In this document: piece after piece, positions 9,973-20,613 of the stretch
Layout of the letters: each line of letters opens with the position of its first letter
Position numbering within the stretch: the stretch's first letter is position 1
Origin: Burkholderiaceae bacterium
GTDB taxonomy: Bacteria; Pseudomonadota; Gammaproteobacteria; Burkholderiales; Burkholderiaceae_B
Assembly (NCBI GenBank): GCA_030728985.1
Contig: JANQYI010000015.1
Location: forward strand, 189,614 to 253,613
DNA: 64,000 nucleotides
Direction of reading: 5' to 3'
Notes under the pieces: model-generated
Databases searched by the model: none
What the model was told of the DNA's origin: nothing
What the model saw: only the letters and a program-made list of their open reading frames with translations
Program-made: the position numbers and the translations under genes

Positions 9973-11070
9973 ATGCCCGCTCTGTTAGACCCTGCACGGG
10001 CACCTTTCCTTTCAGAGCTGTTGCGCGCGGTCCCGAGCGGCTTGGTTCAACGCGTTGTTTCTTCAAGTACACAGCCAGAGCCACGGATTGCAGGATTGGG
10101 TTCGCTTGAGCACGCAAGCGAACTCGAAATTTCTTTTATTGTTCATCCTAAATATCTCGAGCACTTAACCCACACACGCGCCTGTGCGGTGATCGTTCTT
10201 CCTGAAATCGAAGAAATGCTTGCGCAAACAATTCCTGAACCTTTATTTACACGCATAGTCTGCAAACATCCGTATTTACTTTACGCACGCATTTCTCAGT
10301 GGTTTGATTGGGCGAGGCGTCCAGCTTACGAACCTGGCATTCACCCCTCAGCGATCGTTGATCCGACCGCCATAATCTCTTCGAGCGCGTTGATTGGTCC
10401 ACACGCGGTGATTGGAGCGCGTTGTGTTGTAGGGGCGATGTCTCAAATAGGCGCAGGCTGTTTTTTAGATGAAGATGTTGAGATCGGCGCATCCTCGGTT
10501 CTATACCCAAGAGTAACTCTCTATTATGGTGTCAAAGTCGGTGACCGAGCCATTATCCATAGTGGGGTCGTTCTGGGGGCGGATGGCTTTGGTTTTGCTC
10601 CCGATCCCAGCCTGTCAAAGGGCGCATGGGGGAAAATTCCACAATTAGGCGTTGTCCTGATTGGTCATGACGTTGAGATTGGTGCCAATACCACGATTGA
10701 CAGAGGTGCTTTAGATAACACGGTAATTGGTGATGGCGTCAAAATCGACAACCAAGTCATGATCGGTCACAACTGCAAAATAGGTGATCACACCGCTATT
10801 GCAGCCTGTGTTGGCATCGCCGGTTCAACCATGGTCGGTTCGCGTTGCACCATTGGTGGTATGGCGGGCATTTCAGGCCATCTGGTGATCGGTGATGACG
10901 TTCATATTTCTGGTGGCACGGGTATTATCGCCAGCATTGATCAACCGGGTCGTTATACGGGCGTTTTCCCTTTCGCCGAACATAAAGAATGGCAACGTAA
11001 TGCCGCGGTTGTGATGCAGTTATCCGGACTGCGCAAACGCGTCAGAGCGCTCGAGCGCGATGAGTCGTAG
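9973..11070 (+). CDS. lpxD: UDP-3-O-acylglucosamine N-acyltransferase
   Basis: Third step of lipid A synthesis, adding the second 3-hydroxyacyl chain to UDP-3-O-acyl-glucosamine. The product is 365 residues: an N-terminal uridine-binding domain, then a left-handed beta helix made of hexapeptide repeats (IGPHAVIGARCVVG, IGDGVKIDNQVMIGHN), with the catalytic His in MIGHNCKIGDHTAIA. A helical tail rich in Arg ends the chain. The gene is 12 bases after skp. A 74-base gap, longer than most in this cluster, separates it from fabZ. Confidence 0.95.
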   Translation: MPALLDPARAPFLSELLRAVPSGLVQRVVSSSTQPEPRIAGLGSLEHASELEISFIVHPKYLEHLTHTRACAVIVLPEIEEMLAQTIPEPLFTRIVCKHPYLLYARISQWFDWARRPAYEPGIHPSAIVDPTAIISSSALIGPHAVIGARCVVGAMSQIGAGCFLDEDVEIGASSVLYPRVTLYYGVKVGDRAIIHSGVVLGADGFGFAPDPSLSKGAWGKIPQLGVVLIGHDVEIGANTTIDRGALDNTVIGDGVKIDNQVMIGHNCKIGDHTAIAACVGIAGSTMVGSRCTIGGMAGISGHLVIGDDVHISGGTGIIASIDQPGRYTGVFPFAEHKEWQRNAAVVMQLSGLRKRVRALERDES

Positions 11071-11144
11071 GTATGTTTCGGACTGAACTGGCAACTCGCG
11101 TTACATTTTTTCGTTTTGATTACTTAGAGCGCTTAGGATAAGTT

Positions 11145-11597
11145 ATGCAACTTGATATTAAAAGCATTCTCGACAGACTCCCTCATCGCTATCCGATGTT
11201 GTTGATTGATCGCGTGATTGACATGGTTCCTGGCAAATCTATCAAGGCGCTCAAGAATGTCTCTATTAATGAGCCGTTTTTCACTGGTCATTTCCCTCAC
11301 CATCCAGTCATGCCTGGCGTGCTGATTCTCGAGTCCATGGCTCAAGCTGCTGCGATCTTTTCCTTCGCCGACGAGGCTGGGCTTAAATCCCATGATGAGG
11401 AGTTGCTCTATTATTTTGTTGGTATCGATGGCGCACGTTTTCGCAAACCTGTTTTGCCTGGTGACCAACTCCATATTGAAGTGGTCGCTGAACGTTTAGG
11501 TCGGAGCATTTGCAAGTATCAAGGGCGCGCCTTCGTCGACGGTCAGGAAGTTGCCGAGGCAAAACTAATGTGCGCTATCAGACCAATGGAAAAATAA
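11145..11597 (+). CDS. fabZ: 3-hydroxyacyl-ACP dehydratase FabZ
   Basis: Dehydrates 3-hydroxyacyl-ACP in fatty acid elongation and so competes with LpxA for 3-hydroxymyristoyl-ACP. The 150-residue hot-dog-fold protein begins with [17 protein letters not shown] and has the active-site helix [20 protein letters not shown], with His and Glu in their expected places. The stop TAA is immediately followed by the lpxA ATG, so the ratio of the two competing enzymes is probably set by coupled translation. Confidence 0.96.
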   Translation: MQLDIKSILDRLPHRYPMLLIDRVIDMVPGKSIKALKNVSINEPFFTGHFPHHPVMPGVLILESMAQAAAIFSFADEAGLKSHDEELLYYFVGIDGARFRKPVLPGDQLHIEVVAERLGRSICKYQGRAFVDGQEVAEAKLMCAIRPMEK

Positions 11598-12392
11598 ATG
11601 ACTGCGTTGATTCACTCCACCGCGCTCATCGATCCCAAGGCTCAATTACACCCTACGGTTTCGGTTGGAGCGTATTCAATCATCGGACCGAACGTCCAGA
11701 TTGGCGCTGACACCGTTGTTGGCGCACATTGCATCATTGATGGCCATACAACAATCGGTCAAGGCAATCATTTTTATCGTTTTTGTTCGATCGGCGGTAT
11801 GCCTCAGGACAAAAAGTATGCGGGAGAAATTACCCATCTCGCAATGGGTGATCGCAATATGGTGCGTGAATATGTCACCATCAATACCGGCACTGTCCAG
11901 GATGGTGGCGTGACGCGGCTCGGTTCAGACAACTGGATCATGGCCTACGTGCATGTGGCGCATGACTGCCAGATCGGCAATCAAACCATTCTTGCCAACG
12001 GCGTGCAAATGGGCGGACACGTTCACATCGGTGATTGGGCGATCGTCGGTGGACTTGTGGCGATTCATCAGTTTGGCAAGATCGGTGCGCATAGTATGAC
12101 GGGTGGTCAAAGTGCTTTGCACATGGATATCCCCCCTTATGTGATGGGATCCGGAAATCCTTGCGTGCCTGTCGGTATTAATGTCGAAGGTCTCAAGCGC
12201 AGAGGCTTTTCAACTGAGTCGATTAGCGCGCTTCGCGATGCTTACAAGATTATTTATCGCCGCGGTCTTTCCATGAGTGAGGCCTGCGCTGAAATTCGTC
12301 GCCGACAACAAAGCGAGCCTGCCGTTGCGTCCACACTCCAGCCTTTACTAGACTTTGTAGAGGCGAGCGCGCGCGGCATCATTCGGCCATGA
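11598..12392 (+). CDS. lpxA: UDP-N-acetylglucosamine O-acyltransferase
   Basis: First step of lipid A synthesis: transfers 3-hydroxyacyl from ACP to the 3-OH of UDP-GlcNAc. The protein has 264 residues, like the E. coli enzyme. Hexapeptide repeats such as IGPNVQIGADTVVGAHC form the beta helix. The catalytic base is the His in YVHVAHDCQIGNQ, and the C-terminal helical domain contains VGINVEGLKRRGFS. It abuts fabZ with no spacer and overlaps lpxB by four bases (ATGA). Confidence 0.96.
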   Translation: MTALIHSTALIDPKAQLHPTVSVGAYSIIGPNVQIGADTVVGAHCIIDGHTTIGQGNHFYRFCSIGGMPQDKKYAGEITHLAMGDRNMVREYVTINTGTVQDGGVTRLGSDNWIMAYVHVAHDCQIGNQTILANGVQMGGHVHIGDWAIVGGLVAIHQFGKIGAHSMTGGQSALHMDIPPYVMGSGNPCVPVGINVEGLKRRGFSTESISALRDAYKIIYRRGLSMSEACAEIRRRQQSEPAVASTLQPLLDFVEASARGIIRP

Positions 12393-13576
12393 CGTGGCGC
12401 CTAGGGCTCATTGCGGGCGAGCCCTCGGGTGACTTCATTGCCGCCCAAGCGCTAGCGGGTCTCAAACAAGTCGATCCACTTGTCAGACCCGAGGGCATTG
12501 GAGGGCCACACTTAGCGGCCCAAGGATTGGATATCTGGCATCCCATGCATGCATTGAGTGTCTTTGGCTATGTCGATGCTTTCAAGCGCCTGCCTTCTTT
12601 ATTTGGCATCTATCGCGATGTTAAAAACCGTTGGTTGACTGAACCACCCGCTGTTTTTTTAGGTGTGGATGCGCCAGATTTCAATTTGAGATTAGAACAT
12701 CGGCTTCGCAAAGCAGGCGTGCCTACCGTTCATTTTGTTGGTCCCTCTATCTGGGCCTGGCGCTACGAGCGAATTCATTACATCCGACAAGCTGTTTCCC
12801 ATATGCTTGTGTTGTTTCCATTCGAAGAGGCTATTTACAAGAAAGAAGGTATTCCTGTCACTTATGTCGGTCATCCCATGGCCGATGCGATCGCACTCGA
12901 GCCGGATCAGCGAGCCGCACGAGCACGTCTTGGCCTGGATCAACAGGCGAGAATCATTGCAGTCTTGCCAGGAAGCAGAGCCTCTGAGATCAACATGATC
13001 GCTCCACGTTTTCTGCAAGCGGCTCAACGCTTACAAAAACAAGATCCATCGCTGCAATTTGTTGTTCCCATGGTCAATGAACAACGCGAGCGCGAGTTCA
13101 GAGTTTTTTTAAATAAATACCCTGTCGACCACTTGCAAATCGTCTTGGCAAAAACCCCGGTCAACGCAGCCGCCGATCCGATCGCATGGTCCGTTCTAGA
13201 GGCTTGCGATATCGCACTTGTGGCAAGTGGCACGGCGACGCTCGAGGCGGCTCTCTTTAAAAAGCCGATGGTCATTTCTTATGCCGTTTCCCCCTTGGTC
13301 CGAAAAATCATGGCATGGAAATCGGGACAACAACGCCCGTATTTACCTTGGGTCGGCCTACCCAATGTCTTACTCAACGATTTTGCTGTGCCCGAACTAA
13401 TTCAAGAAGACGCCACACCAGAAAAACTTGCAACCGAGCTTTCATCTTTATTGCGTGATGAAAATCGCTGTGCACTAATACGTCGTCGCTTTACAGATCT
13501 TCATCACACGCTTCGTTGCAATACGCCCGTTCGCGTTGCGCAGGCGATTGAAGCGATCGTCCACAGTCGACATTGA
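12389..13576 (+). CDS. lpxB: Lipid-A-disaccharide synthase
   Basis: Glycosyltransferase joining UDP-2,3-diacylglucosamine and lipid X into the beta-1,6 disaccharide core of lipid A, on the cytoplasmic face of the inner membrane. The protein is 395 residues and begins with LIAGEPSGD. It also has the family segments [31 protein letters not shown] and [12 protein letters not shown]. The start overlaps the lpxA stop; its TGA ends 38 bases before the rnhB start. Confidence 0.96.
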   Translation: MTWRLGLIAGEPSGDFIAAQALAGLKQVDPLVRPEGIGGPHLAAQGLDIWHPMHALSVFGYVDAFKRLPSLFGIYRDVKNRWLTEPPAVFLGVDAPDFNLRLEHRLRKAGVPTVHFVGPSIWAWRYERIHYIRQAVSHMLVLFPFEEAIYKKEGIPVTYVGHPMADAIALEPDQRAARARLGLDQQARIIAVLPGSRASEINMIAPRFLQAAQRLQKQDPSLQFVVPMVNEQREREFRVFLNKYPVDHLQIVLAKTPVNAAADPIAWSVLEACDIALVASGTATLEAALFKKPMVISYAVSPLVRKIMAWKSGQQRPYLPWVGLPNVLLNDFAVPELIQEDATPEKLATELSSLLRDENRCALIRRRFTDLHHTLRCNTPVRVAQAIEAIVHSRH

Positions 13577-13614
13577 TTTTCATCTTTTCTGCTTTTATTT
13601 CACTTAGTTTTGAC

Positions 13615-14241
13615 ATGCCAACATCCTCCGTTCACCCCTCTCAAGTCAGCCTTTTTGACTTGCCTGTCGAGCCAGTACTCTATGCCGGCGTTGATGAAGC
13701 GGGCCGTGGACCCTTGGCGGGTGATGTCTATGCCGCTGCTGTGATTCTTGATCGCGATTACACGATCGATGGACTGTCTGATTCAAAAGTTCTCTCTGAA
13801 AAAAAAAGAGATCAACTCGAAGCGCTGATTAAAGCTCACGCCCTTTGCTGGTCGGTGGCGATTGCAACGGTTGAAGAAGTCGACCGCCTGAATATTTTAC
13901 AAGCGACGCTTCTGGCGATGAAACGCGCGGTACAAGGGCTTTCGATTCAACCTGAACTCGCCTTAGTCGACGGTAACCAGCCACCATCACTCGACTGTCG
14001 CGTACAAACCATCATTAAGGGCGATGCCCTAGTACCGGCCATCTCAGCGGCTTCAATACTTGCTAAAACAGCCAGAGATCGCGACCTCAAGCGTTTACAC
14101 GTTTTATATCCGCAATATGCCTTTGATCAACACAAAGGCTACGGTACCGCACTACATCTGGCACGACTCAAGCAATATGGCCCGAGTCCAGTACATCGGC
14201 GCAGTTTTGCACCGGTGCGCGCTTGTTTGGAGTCCACATGA
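13615..14241 (+). CDS. rnhB: Ribonuclease HII
   Basis: Removes ribonucleotides misincorporated in DNA and RNA from RNA-DNA hybrids. The protein has 208 residues from ATG 13615. The frame is open upstream into the lpxB end, but that stretch gives a hydrophobic leader foreign to the family. The catalytic block [14 protein letters not shown] supplies Asp and Glu; the other acidic residues lie in LVDGNQPP and in [15 protein letters not shown]. The TGA overlaps the ATG of the next gene. It follows lpxB, as in E. coli. Confidence 0.95.
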   Translation: MPTSSVHPSQVSLFDLPVEPVLYAGVDEAGRGPLAGDVYAAAVILDRDYTIDGLSDSKVLSEKKRDQLEALIKAHALCWSVAIATVEEVDRLNILQATLLAMKRAVQGLSIQPELALVDGNQPPSLDCRVQTIIKGDALVPAISAASILAKTARDRDLKRLHVLYPQYAFDQHKGYGTALHLARLKQYGPSPVHRRSFAPVRACLEST

Positions 14242-15017
14242 AACATATTGAGTCTCGCGCAAATCCGCTTTACAAGCAGCTTTATAAATGGCAATCCAGC
14301 GCAGGTAGGCGCGAGGAGCCTATTTTGTTGGAAGGCATCAATCTTTGCGAATCATGGCTCGCGCTGGGTCAACAACCAAAATATGCCATTTTTGACATTG
14401 AGCGTGTGGGACAGCCTCAATTAGCCGCCTTGATTGATCAACTCAATCCTGATGTTTGCCTTACGATGTCTGGCTCTTTGCTTGGAAATCTCTCAAGCGT
14501 TGATACCGATCAAGGTGTTCTCTTTGTCGCACAACCGACGATCCATTCCATACCGGAAAAAATCACCGAATCGATCGTCTTATTAGATCGTCTTCAAGAT
14601 CCTGGTAATGTCGGCGCGATTTTAAGAACCTGCGCGGCGGCGGGGATCAAACGTGTTTTTGCCAGCGCGGGAACAGCGGGACTCTGGTCGCCTAAAGTTT
14701 TGCGCAGCGCGCAAGGAGCGCACTTTGTGCTCAAACTCAACGAGCAAACGGACCTTCACGCCTTGACATCCGCCTTGGCTGTGCCATTGATTGTCACCAC
14801 CCTGGATCAAGCGAGCGATCTCTACAAGACGACGCTTCCTAAACATGCGGCATGGGTATTCGGCAACGAAGGGCAGGGCGTGGCGACAGCGCTACTCACA
14901 AGAGCCGATATCCGTATCAAAATCATGCATGATCGCGCAGTCGAGTCGCTAAATGTCACGGTCGCCTCGGCGATATGTTTATTTGAACAAAGACGTCAGC
15001 ACAGCTCGGACAAATAG
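14238..15017 (+). CDS. SpoU (TrmH)-family RNA 2'-O-methyltransferase
   Basis: SAM-dependent methyltransferase with a trefoil-knot (SPOUT) catalytic domain, modifying a ribose in tRNA or rRNA; the exact target cannot be read from sequence. The protein is 259 residues. The N-terminal substrate-binding part begins [14 protein letters not shown]. The three SpoU motifs are [19 protein letters not shown] (with the catalytic Arg), FGNEGQGV, and [18 protein letters not shown]. The ATG at 14238 overlaps the rnhB stop. It ends the long rightward series; ppsR lies convergent 15 bases away. Confidence 0.88.
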   Translation: MKHIESRANPLYKQLYKWQSSAGRREEPILLEGINLCESWLALGQQPKYAIFDIERVGQPQLAALIDQLNPDVCLTMSGSLLGNLSSVDTDQGVLFVAQPTIHSIPEKITESIVLLDRLQDPGNVGAILRTCAAAGIKRVFASAGTAGLWSPKVLRSAQGAHFVLKLNEQTDLHALTSALAVPLIVTTLDQASDLYKTTLPKHAAWVFGNEGQGVATALLTRADIRIKIMHDRAVESLNVTVASAICLFEQRRQHSSDK

Positions 15018-15032
15018 AAGATGTTGCTCTGC

Positions 15033-15869
15033 TCAATAAGCGGAGTGTCGATCTAGTCTCACTTCCTGTAAAACAGTAGTCGAAATTTCTTCGATAGACT
15101 TGGTCGTTGTTGAGAGCATGGGGATGGACTCTCGGCGCATCAGTCGCTCCGCCTCGGCGACTTCATGGCGACATTGTGTCAGTGAAGCATACAGACTATC
15201 CGGGCGACGCTCTTGGCGAACCTCCATCAATCGCTCGGGTTGAATTGTGAGTCCAAACAGCTTGGAGCGAAAGGGCATCAACGTCGATGGTAATGCGCCA
15301 CGATCAAAATCCTCTGGAATCAGAGGAAAGTTTGCCGCCTTGACGCCGTACTGCATCGCTAGATACAGGCTAGTGGGTGTTTTCCCGCAACGCGACACTC
15401 CGATCAAGATCACATCGGCCTGCGCCAAGCCGGACACAAACTGTCCATCGTCATGGGCAAGACTGAAGTTGATCGCTTCTATACGATTTCTGTATTGCAA
15501 AGAGCTGGCGGCCTTGTGAGACTTGCCAATCGAATGCGTTGACTTCATGCCGAGATTATTTTCGAGTGGTTCGACAAAGGCACCAAACAAATCCAGAAAT
15601 AAGGCATTGGCAAGCTTGACGCGATCCAGGACCTCTGGATTGACGAGCGTGGTAAAAACAATCGGTGCAGTGCCTTGGTCAGCCGCACAGCGGTTAATGC
15701 GCTGAACGACAGTGTCTGCCTTTTCAACTGTGTCAATAAAGGGAACACGGACTTGGCGAAAGGAGACAGATTCAAACTGGGAAAGAACCGAGTGACTAAA
15801 CGTCTCCGCAGTGATGCCCGTACCATCGGAAATGATAAAAACTGTACGTTCAGTTGCTGAAATGCTCAT
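15033..15869 (-). CDS. ppsR: PEP synthase kinase/phosphorylase (bifunctional regulator)
   Basis: Controls PEP synthase by ADP-dependent phosphorylation of a Thr and by Pi-dependent dephosphorylation. The product is 278 residues from the ATG at 15869, like the E. coli protein of 277; a GTG at 15911 would add 14 residues with no family match. The N terminus [16 protein letters not shown] and the P-loop [15 protein letters not shown] are diagnostic of the DUF299/PpsR family. It is divergent from its target ppsA, the usual arrangement, with the two promoters in the 194-base gap. Confidence 0.95.
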   Translation of the reverse strand: MSISATERTVFIISDGTGITAETFSHSVLSQFESVSFRQVRVPFIDTVEKADTVVQRINRCAADQGTAPIVFTTLVNPEVLDRVKLANALFLDLFGAFVEPLENNLGMKSTHSIGKSHKAASSLQYRNRIEAINFSLAHDDGQFVSGLAQADVILIGVSRCGKTPTSLYLAMQYGVKAANFPLIPEDFDRGALPSTLMPFRSKLFGLTIQPERLMEVRQERRPDSLYASLTQCRHEVAEAERLMRRESIPMLSTTTKSIEEISTTVLQEVRLDRHSAY

Positions 15870-15901
15870 ATCAACGAGTCCGGAGTCGAGGGCATGAGTA
15901 G

Positions 15902-15907
15902 TATAAT
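15902..15907 (+). promoter_or_regulatory. possible -10 element (TATAAT) toward ppsA
   Basis: A perfect TATAAT lies in the ppsR/ppsA gap on the ppsA strand, 156 bases before the ppsA ATG. No good TTGACA is seen 16-18 bases upstream, so this is either an activator-dependent promoter or chance. It would give a leader of about 150 bases containing the inverted repeat described next. Confidence 0.3.
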
Positions 15908-15957
15908 GCACCGCAACATGCTTTCAATTCGAATGTCACCCAAAAACGGTCTAGGCC

Positions 15958-16032
15958 AGTTTGGTGAGGATGTTTAAGCCCTCTTCAGTGAGCTCTTTTG
16001 CTGATGATTGTGCTGATCGTGTTCACCAAACT
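15958..16032. repeat. spaced 10-bp inverted repeat in the ppsA leader
   Basis: AGTTTGGTGA (15958-15967) and its exact complement TCACCAAACT (16023-16032) flank 55 bases. The pair could close a long leader structure or be two half-sites for a regulator bound to looped DNA. The second arm ends 31 bases before the ppsA start. Only the repeat is seen; the role is guessed. Confidence 0.35.
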
Positions 16033-16063
16033 CGCTTTCTCACATTGTTAAAGGGTGACTTTC

Positions 16064-18433
16064 ATGTCATATGTCGTGTCTTTTGAGCAGCTCCGCATGT
16101 CGGATGTTGACTCTGTTGGAGGAAAGAACGCCTCTTTAGGCGAAATGATCAGCCAGCTCTCTGATGCTGGTGTCCGGGTACCCGGTGGTTTTGCCACCAC
16201 AGCGCAGGCCTTCCGAGACTTTTTGTCAGGAACAGGTCTTGATTCTCGTATTGCGGAGCGACTCTCCACGCTCAATCCTGAAGATGTCCGTGAACTTGCG
16301 CTTGCGGGTGCGCAAATCCGTCAATGGATTGTCGAGGCGCCTCTGCCAGGGCAGCTACACGCTGATATCAAGAACGCGTTTGCTGAACTTGATGCAGATG
16401 GAAAGGGTTCTTTCGCGGTTCGGTCCTCGGCTACCGCCGAAGACTTGCCCGACGCCTCTTTTGCCGGGCAGCAAGAAACCTTTCTCAATGTTGTAGGCTT
16501 CGATGACATCATTGACAAAATACGCCATGTTTTCGCCTCGCTCTACAACGATCGCGCGATTTCGTACCGCGTTCACAAGGGCTTTGCCCATGCGGATGTT
16601 GCCCTTTCCGCAGGCATACAACGTATGGTGCGCTCAGATAAGGGGAGCGCGGGAGTGATGTTTACGCTCGACACGGAGTCAGGCTTCGAGGATGTTGTTT
16701 TTATTACGTCCTCCTACGGTTTAGGTGAAACCGTTGTCCAAGGTGCGGTAAATCCTGATGAGTTTTACGTTTTTAAGCCAACTTTGGCCACGGGTCACTA
16801 TCCGATTGTCAATCGTCGCATTGGTTCTAAACTCATCAAAATGGAGTTTGATCCAGAGCGTACAAAAGGCGTTGCGGTTCGCACCGTCGACGTCTCCGTC
16901 TCTGAACGTAATCGCTTTTCCCTCACGGATGATGAGGTCAACGAGCTTGCGCGTTATGCCGTCATTATTGAAAAACATTACCAGCGACCCATGGATATCG
17001 AATGGGGAAGGGACGGGATCGATGGGAAAATCTATATTCTCCAAGCCCGCCCTGAGACCGTCAAATCACAGCAAGGTGACAGCGATATTCAGCTTCGCTA
17101 CAAGCTGAAAGCCACAGGAAAGGTTATTGTGACCGGTCGAGCGATTGGTCAGAAGATCGGTTCTGGACCCGTCCGGATTGTCACTGACCTCTCCGAAATG
17201 GACAAAGTCCAAGCAGGTGATGTGCTCGTGACCGACATGACAGATCCCAACTGGGAGCCTGTCATGAAGCGGGCATCGGCGATCGTCACCAATCGCGGAG
17301 GACGCACGTGCCACGCTGCGATTATCGCGCGTGAGCTCGGTATTCCCGCTGTCGTTGGCTGCGCGGATGCCACAGACCAGTTAAAAGAAGACCAACAAGT
17401 CACCGTATCCTGCGCGGAAGGTGACGAAGGCCGAATCTATGATGGGCTTATTGAAACTGAAATTGAAGAGGTCAGGCGTGGTGCGATGCCGGAAGTTGGC
17501 CTCAAAATCATGATGAATGTGGGTAATCCGCAGCTCGCTTTTGACTTCTCTCAGATTCCCAATCATGGCGTAGGTCTTGCTCGTCTAGAGTTCATCATCA
17601 ATAACAATATCGGCATTCATCCTAAAGCGGTCTTGGACTATCCCAACGTCGATGCGGAACTCAAAATCGCCGTGGAATCGGCTGCGCGAGGACACTCCAG
17701 CCCCCGCGCATTTTTTGTTGACAAGCTCGCTGACGGTATTGCAACGATTGGCGCTGCTTTCTATCCAAAGTCGGTCATTGTTAGATTGTCAGACTTTAAA
17801 TCAAATGAATATCGTAAGCTCGTGGGCGGATCGCGCTATGAGCCCGAAGAAGAAAATCCTATGCTGGGCTTTCGCGGCGCCTCCCGCTATATTTCCGCCG
17901 ATTTTGCAGAATGTTTCAAAATGGAGTGCGAAGCGCTCAAACGTGTTCGCGAAGACATGGGACTGATCAATGTCGAAATCATGGTTCCCTTCGTTCGCAC
18001 CGTACAACAGGCTGAGCGCGTCATTTCGCTCTTGGCCTCGCACGGCTTAGTCCGTGGTCAGAATGGTTTGCGCATCATCATGATGTGCGAAGTCCCGTCG
18101 AATGCCATCTTGGCTGAGCAATTCCTTGAGCATTTTGATGGCTTCTCTATCGGATCGAACGATATGACCCAATTAACGCTCGGTCTGGATCGTGATTCTG
18201 GCATGGAGCTGCTCGCCGCAGACTTTGACGAGCGTGATGACGCCGTCAAATTCATGCTCCAACGCGCAATTCAGGCGTGCTTAAAGGCTGGCAAGTACGT
18301 TGGGATCTGCGGCCAAGGACCCAGTGACTATGCTGATTTTGCGATTTGGCTTAAAGACGAAGGGATATTGTCGATGTCACTCAACCCTGACACCGTTGTC
18401 GACACTTGGAAAAAACTCGCGACTTCACCATAA
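16064..18433 (+). CDS. ppsA: Phosphoenolpyruvate synthase
   Basis: Makes PEP from pyruvate and ATP, releasing AMP and phosphate, for growth on three-carbon acids. The product is 789 residues from ATG 16064, preceded by AAAGGG about 8 bases upstream; a GTG at 16055 would add three residues. The N-terminal ATP-grasp domain begins [12 protein letters not shown] and has [13 protein letters not shown]. The central phosphohistidine domain has [22 protein letters not shown], and the TIM-barrel C domain has IMVPFVRT and GICGQGPSD with the catalytic Cys. The Thr target of PpsR lies just before the central His. A strong terminator follows. Confidence 0.97.
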   Translation: MSYVVSFEQLRMSDVDSVGGKNASLGEMISQLSDAGVRVPGGFATTAQAFRDFLSGTGLDSRIAERLSTLNPEDVRELALAGAQIRQWIVEAPLPGQLHADIKNAFAELDADGKGSFAVRSSATAEDLPDASFAGQQETFLNVVGFDDIIDKIRHVFASLYNDRAISYRVHKGFAHADVALSAGIQRMVRSDKGSAGVMFTLDTESGFEDVVFITSSYGLGETVVQGAVNPDEFYVFKPTLATGHYPIVNRRIGSKLIKMEFDPERTKGVAVRTVDVSVSERNRFSLTDDEVNELARYAVIIEKHYQRPMDIEWGRDGIDGKIYILQARPETVKSQQGDSDIQLRYKLKATGKVIVTGRAIGQKIGSGPVRIVTDLSEMDKVQAGDVLVTDMTDPNWEPVMKRASAIVTNRGGRTCHAAIIARELGIPAVVGCADATDQLKEDQQVTVSCAEGDEGRIYDGLIETEIEEVRRGAMPEVGLKIMMNVGNPQLAFDFSQIPNHGVGLARLEFIINNNIGIHPKAVLDYPNVDAELKIAVESAARGHSSPRAFFVDKLADGIATIGAAFYPKSVIVRLSDFKSNEYRKLVGGSRYEPEEENPMLGFRGASRYISADFAECFKMECEALKRVREDMGLINVEIMVPFVRTVQQAERVISLLASHGLVRGQNGLRIIMMCEVPSNAILAEQFLEHFDGFSIGSNDMTQLTLGLDRDSGMELLAADFDERDDAVKFMLQRAIQACLKAGKYVGICGQGPSDYADFAIWLKDEGILSMSLNPDTVVDTWKKLATSP

Positions 18434-18454
18434 CTGATATTTAACGATCTCATC

Positions 18455-18485
18455 GAGCTCCTCTTTCGAGAGGAGCTCTTTTTTT
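18455..18485 (+). terminator. rho-independent terminator of ppsA
   Basis: GAGCTCCTCT (18455-18464) pairs perfectly with AGAGGAGCTC (18469-18478) around a TTCG tetraloop, followed by seven Ts (18479-18485). This is a textbook intrinsic terminator. On the other strand there is no T-run, so it serves ppsA and not smpB. Confidence 0.92.
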
Positions 18486-18497
18486 ATGTGTCGCCGT

Positions 18498-18956
18498 TTA
18501 GTCTCTTGTTCTTGTGTCGTGTTTCATCAAGCGTTCTTTTTCACGCGCCCAATCTTTTTCTTGAGCGGCATCGCGCTTGTCATGGAGCTTTTTACCCTTG
18601 CCAAGACCGAAATCGAGCTTGATTCGTCCATTTTTAAAATGCAAGTTGATGGGAACAAGTGCGTAGCCACGCTGCTCCACTTTACCAATCAGCTTGCTGA
18701 TTTCCTCGGCCTTGAGTAAAAGCTTGCGAGTCCGCATCGCATCCGGATGGATATGCGTTGAAGCAGAATGTAGGGGGCTGATATGCATACCCAGGAGCCA
18801 AAGCGCACCATCGAGAACGACAACATAACTTTCTTTTAGTTGGGCTCTACCCGCCCGAATGGCTTTGACTTCCCAGCCCTGAAGAACGAGGCCCGCTTCA
18901 AAGCGCTCCTCAACGGTGTAATCGTGGAAAGCCTTCCGGTTTTCGATAATACTCAT
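18498..18956 (-). CDS. smpB: SsrA-binding protein SmpB
   Basis: Binds tmRNA and brings it to stalled ribosomes for trans-translation. The product is 152 residues from the ATG at 18956, which has AGGGA 6 bases upstream; a longer reading starting at 18986 lacks support. Family segments are [42 protein letters not shown] and [17 protein letters not shown]. The basic tail ends KHDTRTRD. No tmRNA gene was recognised nearby. In many proteobacteria smpB is directly divergent from ratA; here 6.2 kb of other genes separate them. Confidence 0.95.
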   Translation of the reverse strand: MSIIENRKAFHDYTVEERFEAGLVLQGWEVKAIRAGRAQLKESYVVVLDGALWLLGMHISPLHSASTHIHPDAMRTRKLLLKAEEISKLIGKVEQRGYALVPINLHFKNGRIKLDFGLGKGKKLHDKRDAAQEKDWAREKERLMKHDTRTRD

Positions 18957-19147
18957 ATGATCCCTGCGTCCATGACGCATATGCAATATAAAAAACAGCC
19001 GGTGAGGGCTTTCAAACGGTCTAAACTTACTAAAGCTCTTAATATTAACGAATAATTGTTAAAAATTTGGTTACTATTTTTTTCAAAATAAAAGACATTA
19101 CTTTTAGGCTTACCCATGCTCAACAGTAAAGTCGATTTCGGGCTGTC
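18957..19147. other. AT-rich divergent intergenic region smpB / MBOAT gene
   Basis: This 191-base gap must hold the smpB promoter and probably that of the acyl-transfer cluster. It becomes strongly AT-rich from about 19035 to 19110. I see no convincing paired -35/-10 and no hairpin. Confidence 0.4.
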
Positions 19148-20611
19148 ATGGTTTTTTCTTCACTGGTCTTTTTATATCTCTTTTTACCAGTCTGCCTCAT
19201 TATCTACTATTTGATAGGCTCTAGGATTGGTCGACGTAGCGACGACGGTGTCACGCCTTTGCGCGGCCATGCCACACAAGCACAAAATCTGATCCTGATC
19301 GCCGCAAGTTTCTTTTTTTACGGCTGGGGCGAACCTATATGGGTCGGTCTTCTGGTGATCAGCTCGTCGGTGGGTTGGTTTGTCGGACTTTGGGTAGAGC
19401 GCTGCAAAACACAACGTGGAAAGAAAATCGCGGTCGCATTCGCTGTGTTGGCCAATCTCGGCTTGCTTGGCCTTTTCAAGTACAGCGCCTTTATCGTTGA
19501 AAATATCAATCTCGCGTTTATCACTGGGCTCGATAACCCTGGTTTTGCACTCCCCATCGGCATCTCATTTTATACCTTCCAGATTTTGTCTTATGTTGTC
19601 GATGTTTACCGAGGTGAGGTCAGGGCGCAGCGAAAATTTCTAGATTTTCTTTTATATGTCAGTCTTTTTCATCAGCTCGTCGCGGGACCGATTGTCCGTT
19701 ATGTGCATATCGCCAATGAAATCAACCATCGTATCCATACCTGGAATGATTTCAGTCGTGGCTTGCATCGCGTCTGTGTGGGTCTCTTTAAAAAAGTATT
19801 CATCGCCAACGTTGCGGGGGAATGGGCGCAACGCACGCTCGGCGGAGATTTATCGACTTTGTCAGTCGCCGATGCTTGGCTTGGTCTGGCCATGTTCACG
19901 ATTCAAATCTACTTTGATTTTTCGGCATATTCCGACATGGCTATCGGTTTAGGAATGATGTTTGGTTTTCATTACCGAGAAAATTTTAACTATCCCTATA
20001 TCGCTAAATCTGTCACTGATTTCTGGCGTCGTTGGCATATCTCTCTTGGCACTTTCTTTAGAGACTATGTTTATATTCCGCTTGGTGGGAATAAAACCTG
20101 GGGCTTACGCAATCTATTTATTGTCTGGGCTCTCACAGGATTTTGGCATGGTGCGAGCTGGAACTTTATGTTGTGGGGGCTTTATTTTGGTGTGTGGATC
20201 GCTCTTGAACGTCTCTTTATCGAGCGTTTGCTCAATACGCTCCCCGTTGCCGCGAGTCATTTATATTTAATGACCATTGTCACACTTGGCTGGGCCTTGT
20301 TTTACTTTACGGACCTATCTCGCCTGACCACATTTTTAAAGATACTGTTTGGTTATAGCCCAGCCCAGATGACCGGTGTTACGACAGCAAGCGATCTGTC
20401 TTCCCATGCACTGTGGATCGCACTGGCCGTGCTGTGGTGTATGCCGGTGGGTCACTGGATACAACAAAAGATTCGCTGGCTGCGCTTCGATCATTGGAAG
20501 CCAACGACCCAATCCATGATATTGCTGATGGTTGATGCTGTCATGCTGCTTTCATCGACCGCTTTGTTAGTGGGTCAAAGCTACAACCCCTTTATTTATT
20601 TTAGGTTCTAG
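19148..20611 (+). CDS. MBOAT-family O-acyltransferase (AlgI-like)
   Basis: Polytopic membrane protein of 487 residues that, in this family, passes acetyl groups from a cytoplasmic donor across the membrane for O-acetylation of a polysaccharide or peptidoglycan. It has about ten hydrophobic segments. The signature motifs are DFWRRWHISLGTFFRDYVYIP (about 291-311) and the region ALTGFWHGASWNF, whose His at about 334 is the expected catalytic residue. It is followed at 2 bases by a DHHW protein and then a GDSL lipoprotein, a set that fits an acetylation pathway. The acceptor is unknown; no alginate or capsule biosynthesis gene is nearby. Confidence 0.88.
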   Translation: MVFSSLVFLYLFLPVCLIIYYLIGSRIGRRSDDGVTPLRGHATQAQNLILIAASFFFYGWGEPIWVGLLVISSSVGWFVGLWVERCKTQRGKKIAVAFAVLANLGLLGLFKYSAFIVENINLAFITGLDNPGFALPIGISFYTFQILSYVVDVYRGEVRAQRKFLDFLLYVSLFHQLVAGPIVRYVHIANEINHRIHTWNDFSRGLHRVCVGLFKKVFIANVAGEWAQRTLGGDLSTLSVADAWLGLAMFTIQIYFDFSAYSDMAIGLGMMFGFHYRENFNYPYIAKSVTDFWRRWHISLGTFFRDYVYIPLGGNKTWGLRNLFIVWALTGFWHGASWNFMLWGLYFGVWIALERLFIERLLNTLPVAASHLYLMTIVTLGWALFYFTDLSRLTTFLKILFGYSPAQMTGVTTASDLSSHALWIALAVLWCMPVGHWIQQKIRWLRFDHWKPTTQSMILLMVDAVMLLSSTALLVGQSYNPFIYFRF

Positions 20612-20613
20612 CC

